DNA of 8,018 nucleotides from Lentimicrobiaceae bacterium (lineage in GTDB: Bacteria > Bacteroidota > Bacteroidia > Bacteroidales > Lentimicrobiaceae), in assembly GCA_028697695.1 (NCBI GenBank), contig JAQVEI010000097.1:1-8018 (forward strand). Direction: 5' to 3'. Position 1 is the first letter of the stretch; the number at the start of each line of letters is the position of its first letter. The notes under the pieces were generated by a model that was given only the letters and a program-made list of their open reading frames with translations, was not told where the DNA came from and made no database searches. The position numbers were made by a program, and so were the translations under genes. Below, piece by piece: positions 1 through 6,243 of the stretch.

Positions 1-1
1 T

Positions 2-97
2 CGCTGTATTCCTTTGGATGCGAAACCGGAAGCCGGTAAATGTATATTGACCGGTAAACCCTCTGATAAAAGAGTGGTCTTTGCACGGGCATACTAA
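2..97 (+). CDS. proS: Proline--tRNA ligase, C-terminal end only (partial)
   Basis: Reading from base 2 gives 31 residues and then TAA: it begins RCIPLDAKPE, continues with GKCILTGKPSDK and ends RVVFARAY. This matches my memory of the extreme C-terminus of class II prolyl-tRNA synthetases of the archaeal/eukaryote-like (ThrS-type) form used by Bacteroidota. In that form a small zinc-ribbon-like C-terminal domain ends in a conserved aromatic-rich tail with a terminal tyrosine. The enzyme charges tRNA-Pro with proline in the cytoplasm. The catalytic core and anticodon-binding domain lie left of the window, so nothing can be said about them. Two cysteines remain (in RCIP and GKC); the second is followed by ILTG, so the usual CxxC pair is incomplete here. 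The identification rests on a short tail, but the pattern is distinctive. Confidence 0.8.
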   Translation, partial: RCIPLDAKPEAGKCILTGKPSDKRVVFARAY

Positions 98-199
98 AGA
101 AATGCCATACCAGCGGCGGATAAGCTTTGCCGCGTCCACTATGTTGGATTCAAAAATTCGCTTAAAGCGGATTAGCCTCGTTGCGCTTACCTCTTTGGG

Positions 200-452
200 T
201 TAACAGGTTTCTCTTTGACAGGATTTACAGGATTAACAGGTTTGTTTGGACTGGATTAATAGGATTAACAGGTTTGTTTGGACTGGATTAATAGGATTAA
301 CAGGTTTGTTTGACAGGATTAACAGGATTAACAGGTTCTCTTTGACAGGATTAACAGGATTTACAGGTTTCTCTTTGACAGGATTTACAGGATTAACAGG
401 TTTGTTTGGACTGGATTAATAGGATTAACAGGTTTGTTTGACAGGATTAACA
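200..452. repeat. Tandem repeat array, about 8 units of 31-33 bp
   Basis: Units can be phased on TTTGAC or TTTGGAC, which start at 214, 245, 277, 309, 341, 374, 405 and 437, giving spacings of 31, 32, 32, 32, 33, 31 and 32. Each unit contains two copies of an inner motif close to AGGATTAACAGG or AGGATTTACAGG, so there is a sub-period of about 11 bases inside the 32-base period. Two unit types alternate: one with TTTGACAGG, the other with TTTGGACTGG followed by ATTAATAGG. Units at 245-276 and 277-308 are identical. Bases 203-280 and 363-440 are an exact 78-bp direct repeat offset by 160, which is five units. There are no unique spacers. The period is not a multiple of three and stop codons recur, so it is non-coding. 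Its function is unknown. From memory, AGGATTAACAGG-like intergenic repeats occur in many Bacteroidota and other environmental genomes. Confidence 0.9.
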
Positions 453-477
453 GTCAAATTTTGATTTTAGTCAAAGT

Positions 478-515
478 TATGGAGATAGGACTGTTTGCAG
501 TTACCTATCTCCATA
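478..515. other. Strong 12-bp stem-loop just after the repeat array
   Basis: TATGGAGATAGG at 478-489 is perfectly complementary to CCTATCTCCATA at 504-515. The 14-base loop contains a second small pairing, CTG at 491-493 with CAG at 498-500. There is no T-run on either side, so it is not a canonical intrinsic terminator. It lies 26 bases after the last repeat unit and about 200 bases before the MFS start. It could be a structured transcript end, a processing site or a protein-binding palindrome; the sequence does not decide. Confidence 0.75.
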
Positions 516-680
516 GGGCAAAATATTAAAGTAGAAAGAGCGATGCCATTTCGGGATCAAGGAAGTTTAGAACTTTCTCGGTGGATTAGCTGCAATGCTC
601 ATCCTCCTGGTTGGTTAATGATTATTTACCGAAGCGCTCCCTGTCTCCAAGTGCTCCATTGCCTATAATCTATTCACTTT

Positions 681-695
681 TAAAGTTTAACTTTA
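681..695. promoter_or_regulatory. Perfect 15-bp palindrome upstream of the MFS gene, possible operator
   Basis: TAAAGTT and AACTTTA form 7-bp arms around a single central T. The site is 25 bases before the MFS start codon and just downstream of a TATAAT hexamer (664-669). That placement would suit a repressor site controlling a transporter, but no regulator gene is nearby, and an AT-rich palindrome of this size can arise by chance. Confidence 0.3.
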
Positions 696-719
696 CAGGC
701 TGAATCCAGGCTGCGGATT

Positions 720-1973
720 ATGGCGATTAAATTTAAAAAAGACCTTCAGTACTATAAGTTTTGTGCTTATGGTTTTCTTAAGAATCTCAGATTTTTTGAG
801 CCATTCCTCCTGTTATTTTTTATGGAGAAAGGCTTGTCTTTTCTTCAGATAGGTACCCTGATAGCCATTCGCGAAATTACTGTCAATATTTTCGAGATCC
901 CTACGGGTATTCTTGCGGATAGCCTTGGCAGAAGGCGAAGCATGATTTCCGCATTTTCCTGTTATATTCTCTCGTTTGTAATTTTCTTTTTTTCCGGCGC
1001 TTATTGGATGCTCATTGTGGCTATGGTATTTTACGCTTACGGGGATGCATTTCGGACGGGTACACACAAGGCCATGATTTTTGAATATCTGAAAATTAAG
1101 GGCTGGGAAAACCAGAAGATTAATTACTATGGGCATACCCGTTCATGGTCGCAGGCCGGATCAGCAGTTTCAGCGGTACTTGCTGCTTTAATTGTTTTTA
1201 GAACCAGCAATTACAGCACTGTTTTTCTTTTATCTGTGGTACCTTATGCCATGGATCTTTTTCTGATGACCACTTATCCCAGAGAACTTGAAGGCGAACG
1301 TCAGGCGTTAAACCGGGGGAAAATACTTTCAGCTTTCAGGCAAACCATTGGAGATTTTATATTTTCTTTTCGAAATCCCGGTATATTGCGTGCCATTCTT
1401 ACACAATCGGTTTATACCGGGTATTACAAAGCCGTTAAGGACTATCTGCAGCCGGTCATTAAAACCTTTGCTCTGAGCATTCCTTTGTTTTTATATCTTG
1501 AAAACGAGCAACGCTCGGCTGTGATGGTGGGTTTGATTTTTTCGGTGATGCATATATTAACGGCACTCATGTCACGTTATTCGGGTCGTTTTGCCGAATT
1601 TTTTTCCAATTCCGGCCGGGCCCTTAATTTAACCATGCTGGCAGGTTTACTCATGGGTGGAATCAGTGGGTGGTTTTATCTGGAAGATATTTATTTGGCC
1701 GCGATTGTATTTTTTACAGGCGTTTACCTGATTGAAAATTTGCGCAAGCCTATTGGTATCGCCTTGGTTGCCGATCGTCTGGACAGGGATGTTCTGGCCA
1801 CTGCCCTTTCGGCTGAATCTCAGGCCGAGAGTTTGTTTGCGGCAATGTTTGCACCTTTATTGGGGTTTATAGCCGATAAATGGGGACTTGGTCAGGCACT
1901 CCTGGTTTTATCGGGCCTGCTGTTGGTAATGATGCCGCTTTATAGCGCTAATGTCAGGCGAAAGCAGGTTTGA
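720..1973 (+). CDS. Major facilitator superfamily (MFS) transporter, substrate unknown
   Basis: This is a 417-residue integral inner-membrane protein with about 12 hydrophobic segments (roughly residues 13-34, 43-64, 75-95, 97-115, 144-162, 166-186 in the first half, and a similar set from about 222 to 410). The MFS motif A between segments 2 and 3 is clear: GILADSLGRRR at residues 63-73. A degenerate counterpart, GFIADKWG, lies at 382-389 in the second half. The N-terminal pattern with FFEPFLLLFF and GLSFLQIG is typical of MFS_1 proteins annotated only as transporters. Transport is presumably driven by the proton gradient, either drug-type efflux or solute uptake. Nothing in the sequence fixes the substrate, and the neighbours do not help. 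The ATG at 720 fits the short cytoplasmic N-terminus expected. No Shine-Dalgarno site is seen, as usual in Bacteroidota. The gene stands 622 bases from proS and 141 from ridA, so it is probably transcribed alone. Confidence 0.9.
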   Translation: MAIKFKKDLQYYKFCAYGFLKNLRFFEPFLLLFFMEKGLSFLQIGTLIAIREITVNIFEIPTGILADSLGRRRSMISAFSCYILSFVIFFFSGAYWMLIVAMVFYAYGDAFRTGTHKAMIFEYLKIKGWENQKINYYGHTRSWSQAGSAVSAVLAALIVFRTSNYSTVFLLSVVPYAMDLFLMTTYPRELEGERQALNRGKILSAFRQTIGDFIFSFRNPGILRAILTQSVYTGYYKAVKDYLQPVIKTFALSIPLFLYLENEQRSAVMVGLIFSVMHILTALMSRYSGRFAEFFSNSGRALNLTMLAGLLMGGISGWFYLEDIYLAAIVFFTGVYLIENLRKPIGIALVADRLDRDVLATALSAESQAESLFAAMFAPLLGFIADKWGLGQALLVLSGLLLVMMPLYSANVRRKQV

Positions 1974-2027
1974 ATAACTGTTTTACTTCATTGGTTTCTT
2001 TTGTGTTTCCCCATTTATTTATAGCTC

Positions 2028-2054
2028 AAATGCTTCAGCTGGATTGCATTTTTT
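2028..2054 (+). terminator. Possible intrinsic terminator of the MFS gene
   Basis: AAATGC at 2028-2033 pairs with GCATTT at 2046-2051 around a 12-base loop, and the second arm runs straight into a T6 tract (2049-2054). A competing hairpin, TTCAGC 2034-2039 with GCTGAA 2055-2060, is also followed by T-rich sequence. The stems are short and AT-rich. The region overlaps the ridA promoter, so the call is tentative. Confidence 0.35.
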
Positions 2055-2075
2055 GCTGAATTTTGTTTAATTTTG
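2044..2075 (+). promoter_or_regulatory. Bacteroidota-type promoter for ridA
   Basis: TAATTTTG at 2068-2075 matches the Bacteroidota primary-sigma -7 consensus TAnnTTTG exactly. A TTG at 2044-2046 sits 21 bases upstream, within the spacing known for the -33 element in Flavobacterium and Bacteroides. Transcription would begin near 2081, leaving a leader of about 35 bases that is A-rich before the start codon. Confidence 0.55.
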
Positions 2076-2114
2076 ACCGATAATCCGGAACTTAAATCCC
2101 TAAAATAAATATTC

Positions 2115-2492
2115 ATGAAAAAAATCATTCACACTGAGCACGCTCCCAAGGCAGTAGGCCCTTACAGTCAGGCTGTGGAAGCCAATGGTACCCTTTATAT
2201 TTCGGGCCAGATTCCTATTGACCCTGCTAGCGGTAAATTTGTAGAAGGCGGAATTGCTGAACAAACGGAGCAGGTAATGAAAAATATCGGGGCCATCCTT
2301 AAAGAGGCAGGCTATGATTACAGTCATGTAGTGAAATCCACCTGTTTGCTCAGCGATATGGACAATTTTGCAGCCATGAACGAAGTTTACGGGCGTTATT
2401 ATACCCAAAACCCGCCTGCAAGAGCTGCTTTTGCTGTAGTGAAGCTGCCTTTGGGTGCAATGGTAGAAATAGAAACCATTGCTGTAAAATAG
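2115..2492 (+). CDS. ridA: RidA family enamine/imine deaminase
   Basis: This 125-residue cytoplasmic protein has the full length and sequence of the YjgF/YER057c/UK114 (Rid) family. RidA proteins form trimers and hydrolyse reactive 2-aminoacrylate and related enamines/imines released by PLP-dependent dehydratases such as threonine/serine dehydratase, giving a 2-oxoacid and ammonia and protecting other PLP enzymes. Visible family features are GPYSQA at 15-20 (Tyr17), LYISGQIPID around 27-36, and the C-terminal signature NPPARAAFAV with Arg103, the substrate-carboxylate-binding arginine equivalent to Arg105 of E. coli RidA, followed by Glu120 in VEIE. The Arg supports true deaminase activity rather than an arginine-lacking Rid subgroup. 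The ATG at 2115 is the natural start, aligned with other RidA proteins. It has its own promoter-like element and seems to be a single-gene unit. Neighbours do not suggest a specialised pathway. Confidence 0.95.
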   Translation: MKKIIHTEHAPKAVGPYSQAVEANGTLYISGQIPIDPASGKFVEGGIAEQTEQVMKNIGAILKEAGYDYSHVVKSTCLLSDMDNFAAMNEVYGRYYTQNPPARAAFAVVKLPLGAMVEIETIAVK

Positions 2493-2512
2493 ATAGATTT
2501 TCTACATTTTTC

Positions 2513-2557
2513 CTGCTCAACAGATTAATTAAAAAATTAGAATTGTCTGTTGAGCGG
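2513..2557. other. Stem-loop between ridA and the S46 peptidase gene
   Basis: GCTCAACAGA at 2515-2524 is perfectly complementary to TCTGTTGAGC at 2546-2555. A G-T pair (2514/2556) and a C-G pair (2513/2557) extend it to 12 pairs. The 21-base loop is AT-rich. It begins 21 bases after the ridA stop and ends 63 bases before the next start codon. No T-run follows on the + strand. It may end or stabilise the ridA transcript, or lie in the leader of the peptidase gene. Confidence 0.6.
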
Positions 2558-2620
2558 TTAAGCTATTGGTTAAATCCATTCAACGAAACAAAATATTGAT
2601 TCATCATTAAATTATTCCGA

Positions 2621-4783
2621 ATGAAAAAGAACGCAATTTTCCTGTTTGTTTTTTTGGCTGCCTTCCGTCTTGCCACTGCCGGTGAGGGAATGTGGTTGCC
2701 CCTTTTGCTGGAGCAGTTAAATGAAAAGGAAATGAAATCCATGGGCATGCGCATCAGTGCCGAAGATATATACAGCATCAACAACAGCAGTTTAAAAGAT
2801 GCCATATTGCTGTTCGGACGCGGATGTACCGCTGAAATTGTTTCGGATAAGGGGCTTATTCTAACCAATCACCATTGCGGTTACGGGCAAATTCAGAGCC
2901 ACAGTTCGCTGGAGCACGATTATCTTACCAATGGTTTTTGGGCGATGAATCAGTCAGAAGAATTGCCCAACCCGGGCCTGAGTGTTACCCTTCTGGTGCG
3001 TATGGAAGATGTGACTTCAAAGGTGCTTCAGGCGCTGAAACCCGGAATGAGCGAAAGTCAGCGGGAGGCAGCCATTCGCGAGATTTCTGCTACCCTTGAG
3101 CAGGAAGCAGTAAAAGGTACCCACTACAAGGCCGTTGTCAAGCCATTTTATTACGGCAACGAGTTTTATATGTTTGTGAGTGAAACTTTTAACGATGTAA
3201 GGCTGGTAGGCGCTCCTCCGAGCAACATCGGCAAGTTTGGCGGTGATACCGACAACTGGATGTGGCCGCGACATACAGGAGATTTCTCCATATTCCGGAT
3301 TTATGCCAATAAAAATAACGAACCCGCCGAATATTCAGCAGATAATGTGCCTTATACGCCGAAAAGCCATCTCAAAATTTCCCTTAAGGGAGCAGAAAAA
3401 GGCGACTTTACTTTTGTTTTTGGTTATCCCGGTACCACCCAGGAATATCTGCCTTCCAATGCCATTCAGATGATTACCCAACAAGCTAACCCGCCGGCCA
3501 TCCGGTTAAGGGGTAAACGCCTGGCTATCTTCGACAAATACCAGAATGAAAGCAACCTGGTGCGCATACAGTACGCGGCAAAGCATGCCTCGGTGGCCAA
3601 TTACTGGAAGAAAATGATTGGTGAGAACCGTGGCATTCAGAAATTGGATGCCATCAACAAAAAGCAGGAGCTGGAAAATGGGTTTAAAAGCTGGGCCGCC
3701 AGTGATGCCGGACGTGAGAAAATGTATGGAGGAATCCTGCCCGCTTTTGATGAGCTGTATGGTAAAATGGGCAGGCTGGAAGAAGACCAAACTTACCTGA
3801 TTGAGGCCGGATTGGGAATAGAAGCCGTTAGATTTGCATATGGTTTCAATACGCTGCTAATCCAGAGCACAGATAAGAAAGTGACTGATGAAGCCATTGA
3901 TGAGCAGATAAAGAAGCTGCGTACTTATGCCGATGCCTTTTTCAAAAATTATTATGCTCCCATTGATCACGAAGTATTTATCGTGCTGATGCAGGATTGG
4001 TTTGAACATCAGGAGGGAGCACGCATGCCCGGTAATTTGACCATGGAATTGCTTAAACACGGCAATAGTTTTACCAGATGGGCTGATGTGGTGTTTGAAA
4101 AAAGCATGTTTACCGATCAGCAAAGGCTCAATAAGTTTTTGGACAGATACAACCGGCGCAAGGCCAGACAAATTGAAGTGGATCCAATGTTTAGTATTGC
4201 AGAAGCCATTTACGGGCATTATATTCGTGCCATTCGGCCGTCCATTTCGGGTCTGGAAGCTACCAACGACAGCCTTCAGCGTATTTACATGCGTGGATTA
4301 ATGGAATACCAGCCCGATAAACGGTTTTATCCCGATGCCAACTCTACGTTGAGGGTAACTTATGGTAAAGTGGATGATTATTCACCGCGCGATGCCGTTG
4401 ATTACCGTTATTACACTACGCTGGAAGGCATTATGGAAAAAGAAGATCCTGCCATTTACGATTATGTGGTAGAACCAAAGTTGAAAAAACTGTATCGCGA
4501 AAAAGATTATGGCCGTTATGGCGACCGTGACGGAACCATGCATGTATGCTTTACGGCCAGCAATCATACCTCGGTTGGAAATTCGGGCAGTCCGGTGCTG
4601 AATGCCGATGGATATCTGCTTGGCATAAACTTCGACCGCAACTGGGAAGGTACCATGAGCGATCTGATGTATGACCCCGACCAATGCCGAAACATCAGCA
4701 TTGATATTCGCTATTGCCTTTTTATTGTAGATAAATTTGCCGGAGCCGGACATCTGGTAAACGAGATGACCATAGTGGAGTAA
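2621..4783 (+). CDS. Secreted S46 family serine dipeptidyl-peptidase, DPP11-like (Asp/Glu-specific)
   Basis: This 720-residue exported peptidase removes dipeptides from the N-terminus of oligopeptides in the periplasm, supplying dipeptides for uptake. Residues 1-20 form a signal peptide (Lys-rich start, hydrophobic core, ATA before the likely cut at 20/21). The chymotrypsin-like double barrel is split by a long helical domain, as usual for S46. Catalytic His85 lies in TNHHCGYG, Asp221 in WPRHTGDFSIFRIY and Ser655 in SVGNSGSPV. Asn212 and Trp213 (GGDTDNWMW) belong to the conserved block around the N-terminus-binding site. Residue 673, in NFDRNWEG, is Arg. In Porphyromonas gingivalis this position separates DPP11 (Arg, acidic P1 residue) from DPP7 (Gly, hydrophobic P1), so Asp/Glu specificity is inferred. 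Length equals that of DPP11. The family is confined mainly to Bacteroidota and some Proteobacteria. No partner transporter is adjacent. The S46 assignment is very secure; DPP11 rather than DPP7 is likely. Confidence 0.93.
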   Translation: MKKNAIFLFVFLAAFRLATAGEGMWLPLLLEQLNEKEMKSMGMRISAEDIYSINNSSLKDAILLFGRGCTAEIVSDKGLILTNHHCGYGQIQSHSSLEHDYLTNGFWAMNQSEELPNPGLSVTLLVRMEDVTSKVLQALKPGMSESQREAAIREISATLEQEAVKGTHYKAVVKPFYYGNEFYMFVSETFNDVRLVGAPPSNIGKFGGDTDNWMWPRHTGDFSIFRIYANKNNEPAEYSADNVPYTPKSHLKISLKGAEKGDFTFVFGYPGTTQEYLPSNAIQMITQQANPPAIRLRGKRLAIFDKYQNESNLVRIQYAAKHASVANYWKKMIGENRGIQKLDAINKKQELENGFKSWAASDAGREKMYGGILPAFDELYGKMGRLEEDQTYLIEAGLGIEAVRFAYGFNTLLIQSTDKKVTDEAIDEQIKKLRTYADAFFKNYYAPIDHEVFIVLMQDWFEHQEGARMPGNLTMELLKHGNSFTRWADVVFEKSMFTDQQRLNKFLDRYNRRKARQIEVDPMFSIAEAIYGHYIRAIRPSISGLEATNDSLQRIYMRGLMEYQPDKRFYPDANSTLRVTYGKVDDYSPRDAVDYRYYTTLEGIMEKEDPAIYDYVVEPKLKKLYREKDYGRYGDRDGTMHVCFTASNHTSVGNSGSPVLNADGYLLGINFDRNWEGTMSDLMYDPDQCRNISIDIRYCLFIVDKFAGAGHLVNEMTIVE

Positions 4784-4864
4784 ACCGCTTTTTTGAACGG
4801 CCTGCCTAAACGCATTTCCGGTGGGCACGGCCGGTTTTACCGGATATTGAAAACTTCATTCGGC

Positions 4865-5968
4865 ATGAATGAGCTTGTTGAATTTATGCATGAAAATACA
4901 GCCTGGCGTAAAATCATTCATATTGATATGGATGCGTTTTATGCTTCTGTGGAGCAGCGTGATAATCCTTTGCTGAAGGGAAAACCCGTAGCTGTTGGCA
5001 GCAACCGGCAGCGTGGAGTGGTTGCAGCGGCAAGTTACGAATCCAGGAAGTTTGGAGTTCATTCAGCTATGCCTTCAGCAACTGCATTGCGCAAATGTCC
5101 CAACCTCATCTTTGTGCGGCCAAGGTTTGATGTATACAGGCAGGTGTCGGAGCAAATACGTGAAATTTTTTACAGGTATACCGACCTCGTGGAGCCATTG
5201 TCCCTGGATGAGGCCTACCTTGACGTTACCCAAAACAAGCAATCCGATACCCTTGCCACCAAAATCGCGGAAAAAATAAGAGCTCAAGTCTTTCAAGAGG
5301 TCGGACTAACAGCTTCAGCCGGTGTGTCATACAATAAATTTCTGGCTAAGATTGCCTCAGACTGCAATAAACCCAATGGACAGTTTCTTATTCATCCCCG
5401 TCACGCCTTAAGTTTCATCGATAAGCTGCCCATTCATAAATTTCATGGGATAGGTAAAGTAACGGCTGGTCGGTTTTTGCAAAGAGGCATCACCAATGGA
5501 GCTGAATTGCGTAACTGTGAGCTGGCCGATCTTATAAAATGGTTTGGAAAAACAGGAATTTTTTATTATCATATTGCACGGGGTCAGGACGATCGGGAGG
5601 TGTTGCCACACCGGGACCGTAAAAGCATCAGTACTGAGTCGACTTTTGAGACTGATTTGTGTTCCAGTGAAGAGATACAGTCAGAGGTGGATAACATTGC
5701 AATAGAGTTGATTAGACGCATGGAGCAGAAAAGAGTCTGCGGACGTACCCTTACATTGAAAGTGAAGTATGCTGATTTTCAACAGATAACACGAAGCCGA
5801 AGCCGTTTAACCAGTATAACCGATAGCGGTGTTATATTGGAACTTGCGCGGGAGCTTACCGCCGGTATTTTGCCCGCCAAACAGGGCATCCGCTTACTGG
5901 GACTGGGTATTTCAAACCTTGACCTTCACGAAAATACTGTCGGAGTTCAGCTCACACTCGATTTTTAA
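4865..5968 (+). CDS. dinB: DNA polymerase IV, Y-family translesion polymerase
   Basis: From the ATG at 4865 this is 367 residues, slightly longer than E. coli DinB (351). It carries out low-processivity, error-prone synthesis past damaged bases. The catalytic palm is intact: Asp21 in HIDMDAFYASVE and Asp115/Glu116 in SLDEAYLDVT bind the two metal ions. Tyr26 is the steric gate against ribonucleotides (Phe13 in E. coli). The finger pattern RGVVAAASYESRKFGVHSAMP is at 50-70, the thumb helix-hairpin-helix HGIGKVTAGRFLQRGI at 194-209, and the little-finger domain follows. The C-terminus QLTLDF (362-367) looks like a beta-clamp-binding motif. The frame stays open upstream to a TTG at 4793, but those 24 residues are not family-like. 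ATG 4886 (360 residues) is an equally plausible start. The gene lies 81 bases after the peptidase; that gap holds a 5-bp hairpin at 4831-4843. No SOS box was recognised. Confidence 0.93.
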   Translation: MNELVEFMHENTAWRKIIHIDMDAFYASVEQRDNPLLKGKPVAVGSNRQRGVVAAASYESRKFGVHSAMPSATALRKCPNLIFVRPRFDVYRQVSEQIREIFYRYTDLVEPLSLDEAYLDVTQNKQSDTLATKIAEKIRAQVFQEVGLTASAGVSYNKFLAKIASDCNKPNGQFLIHPRHALSFIDKLPIHKFHGIGKVTAGRFLQRGITNGAELRNCELADLIKWFGKTGIFYYHIARGQDDREVLPHRDRKSISTESTFETDLCSSEEIQSEVDNIAIELIRRMEQKRVCGRTLTLKVKYADFQQITRSRSRLTSITDSGVILELARELTAGILPAKQGIRLLGLGISNLDLHENTVGVQLTLDF

Positions 5969-6066
5969 GCGTTACATCAGCTATCATTCACTAAAGTGTT
6001 TCGACTTAACTGGCTGAGGATGAATTTAAAGAGAACAGCGAACACAATGTAAATGGTTAAGGTTTT

Positions 6067-6176
6067 TTGGTATTAATTCCTTTGCTGCCAGCCGCCAGCA
6101 TATATTGTTAAAGAAACTCACCTAATCATGGCTGTGAGAATGGTTTTTCGTACTTTTGAATGAACATTAATACCAA
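6067..6176. repeat. 11-bp perfect inverted repeat flanking the radA promoter region
   Basis: TTGGTATTAAT at 6067-6077 is the exact reverse complement of ATTAATACCAA at 6166-6176, with 88 bases between. The interval contains a small hairpin (TGCTG 6083-6087 with CAGCA 6096-6100), another (CTCAC 6117-6121 with GTGAG 6134-6138) and the promoter-like TACTTTTG at 6151-6158. No coding sequence is enclosed. It could be a nested RNA structure, a protein-binding pair, a tiny MITE-like remnant or chance. Confidence 0.5.
6151..6158 (+). promoter_or_regulatory. TAnnTTTG -7 element, probable radA promoter
   Basis: TACTTTTG fits the Bacteroidota -7 consensus exactly. No good TTG is found at the -33 distance; the nearest is ATG at 6128-6130 with a 20-base spacer. 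Transcription would begin near 6165, giving a leader of about 80 bases before radA. The 275-base dinB-radA gap supports a separate promoter here. Confidence 0.45.
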
Positions 6177-6243
6177 TAGCTGATTCCATCCATACAAACA
6201 GCTATATCACAGCGAATGAGGTAATAAGGATAATAAACAATCT

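Larger units (their letters stand above)
98..719. other. 622-base gene-free stretch between proS and the MFS gene
   Basis: No open frame here resembles a protein. Bases 98-199 hold two small self-complementary elements: GCGGC at 113-117 pairing with GCCGC at 129-133 (11-base loop, no T-run, so at best a weak proS terminator), and the palindrome CGCTTAAAGCG at 159-169. Bases 200-452 are the tandem array and 478-515 a strong stem-loop, both listed separately. Bases 516-680 are unremarkable apart from a 7-bp hairpin at 561-577 with a TAG loop. A TATAAT hexamer sits at 664-669, but with no partner box upstream. A palindrome at 681-695 is listed separately. Confidence 0.7.

Noticed and set aside
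113..133. Intrinsic terminator of proS
   Set aside because: The stem is only five pairs with an 11-base loop and no T-run, so it is not strong enough to list as a terminator.
200..452. CRISPR array
   Set aside because: The repetition is continuous with no unique spacers, the unit itself is built of about 11-base sub-repeats, and no cas genes are nearby.
664..669. TATAAT as a sigma-70 -10 box for the MFS gene
   Set aside because: There is no TTGACA-like box at the right distance, and primary promoters in this phylum use TAnnTTTG. It probably arises by chance in AT-rich sequence.
2100..2408. 102-residue minus-strand open frame over ridA
   Set aside because: It is the antisense shadow of ridA, which has strong family motifs; no independent evidence supports it.
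4382..4828. 148-residue open frame on the minus strand
   Set aside because: It is antisense to the end of the S46 peptidase gene, whose protein motifs are fully conserved, and it matches no family I know.
4793..4864. N-terminal extension of DinB from a TTG codon
   Set aside because: The 24 extra residues are low-similarity sequence rich in Gly and Arg. Y-family polymerases start a few residues before the HIDMD motif, and ATG codons at 4865 and 4886 are better placed.
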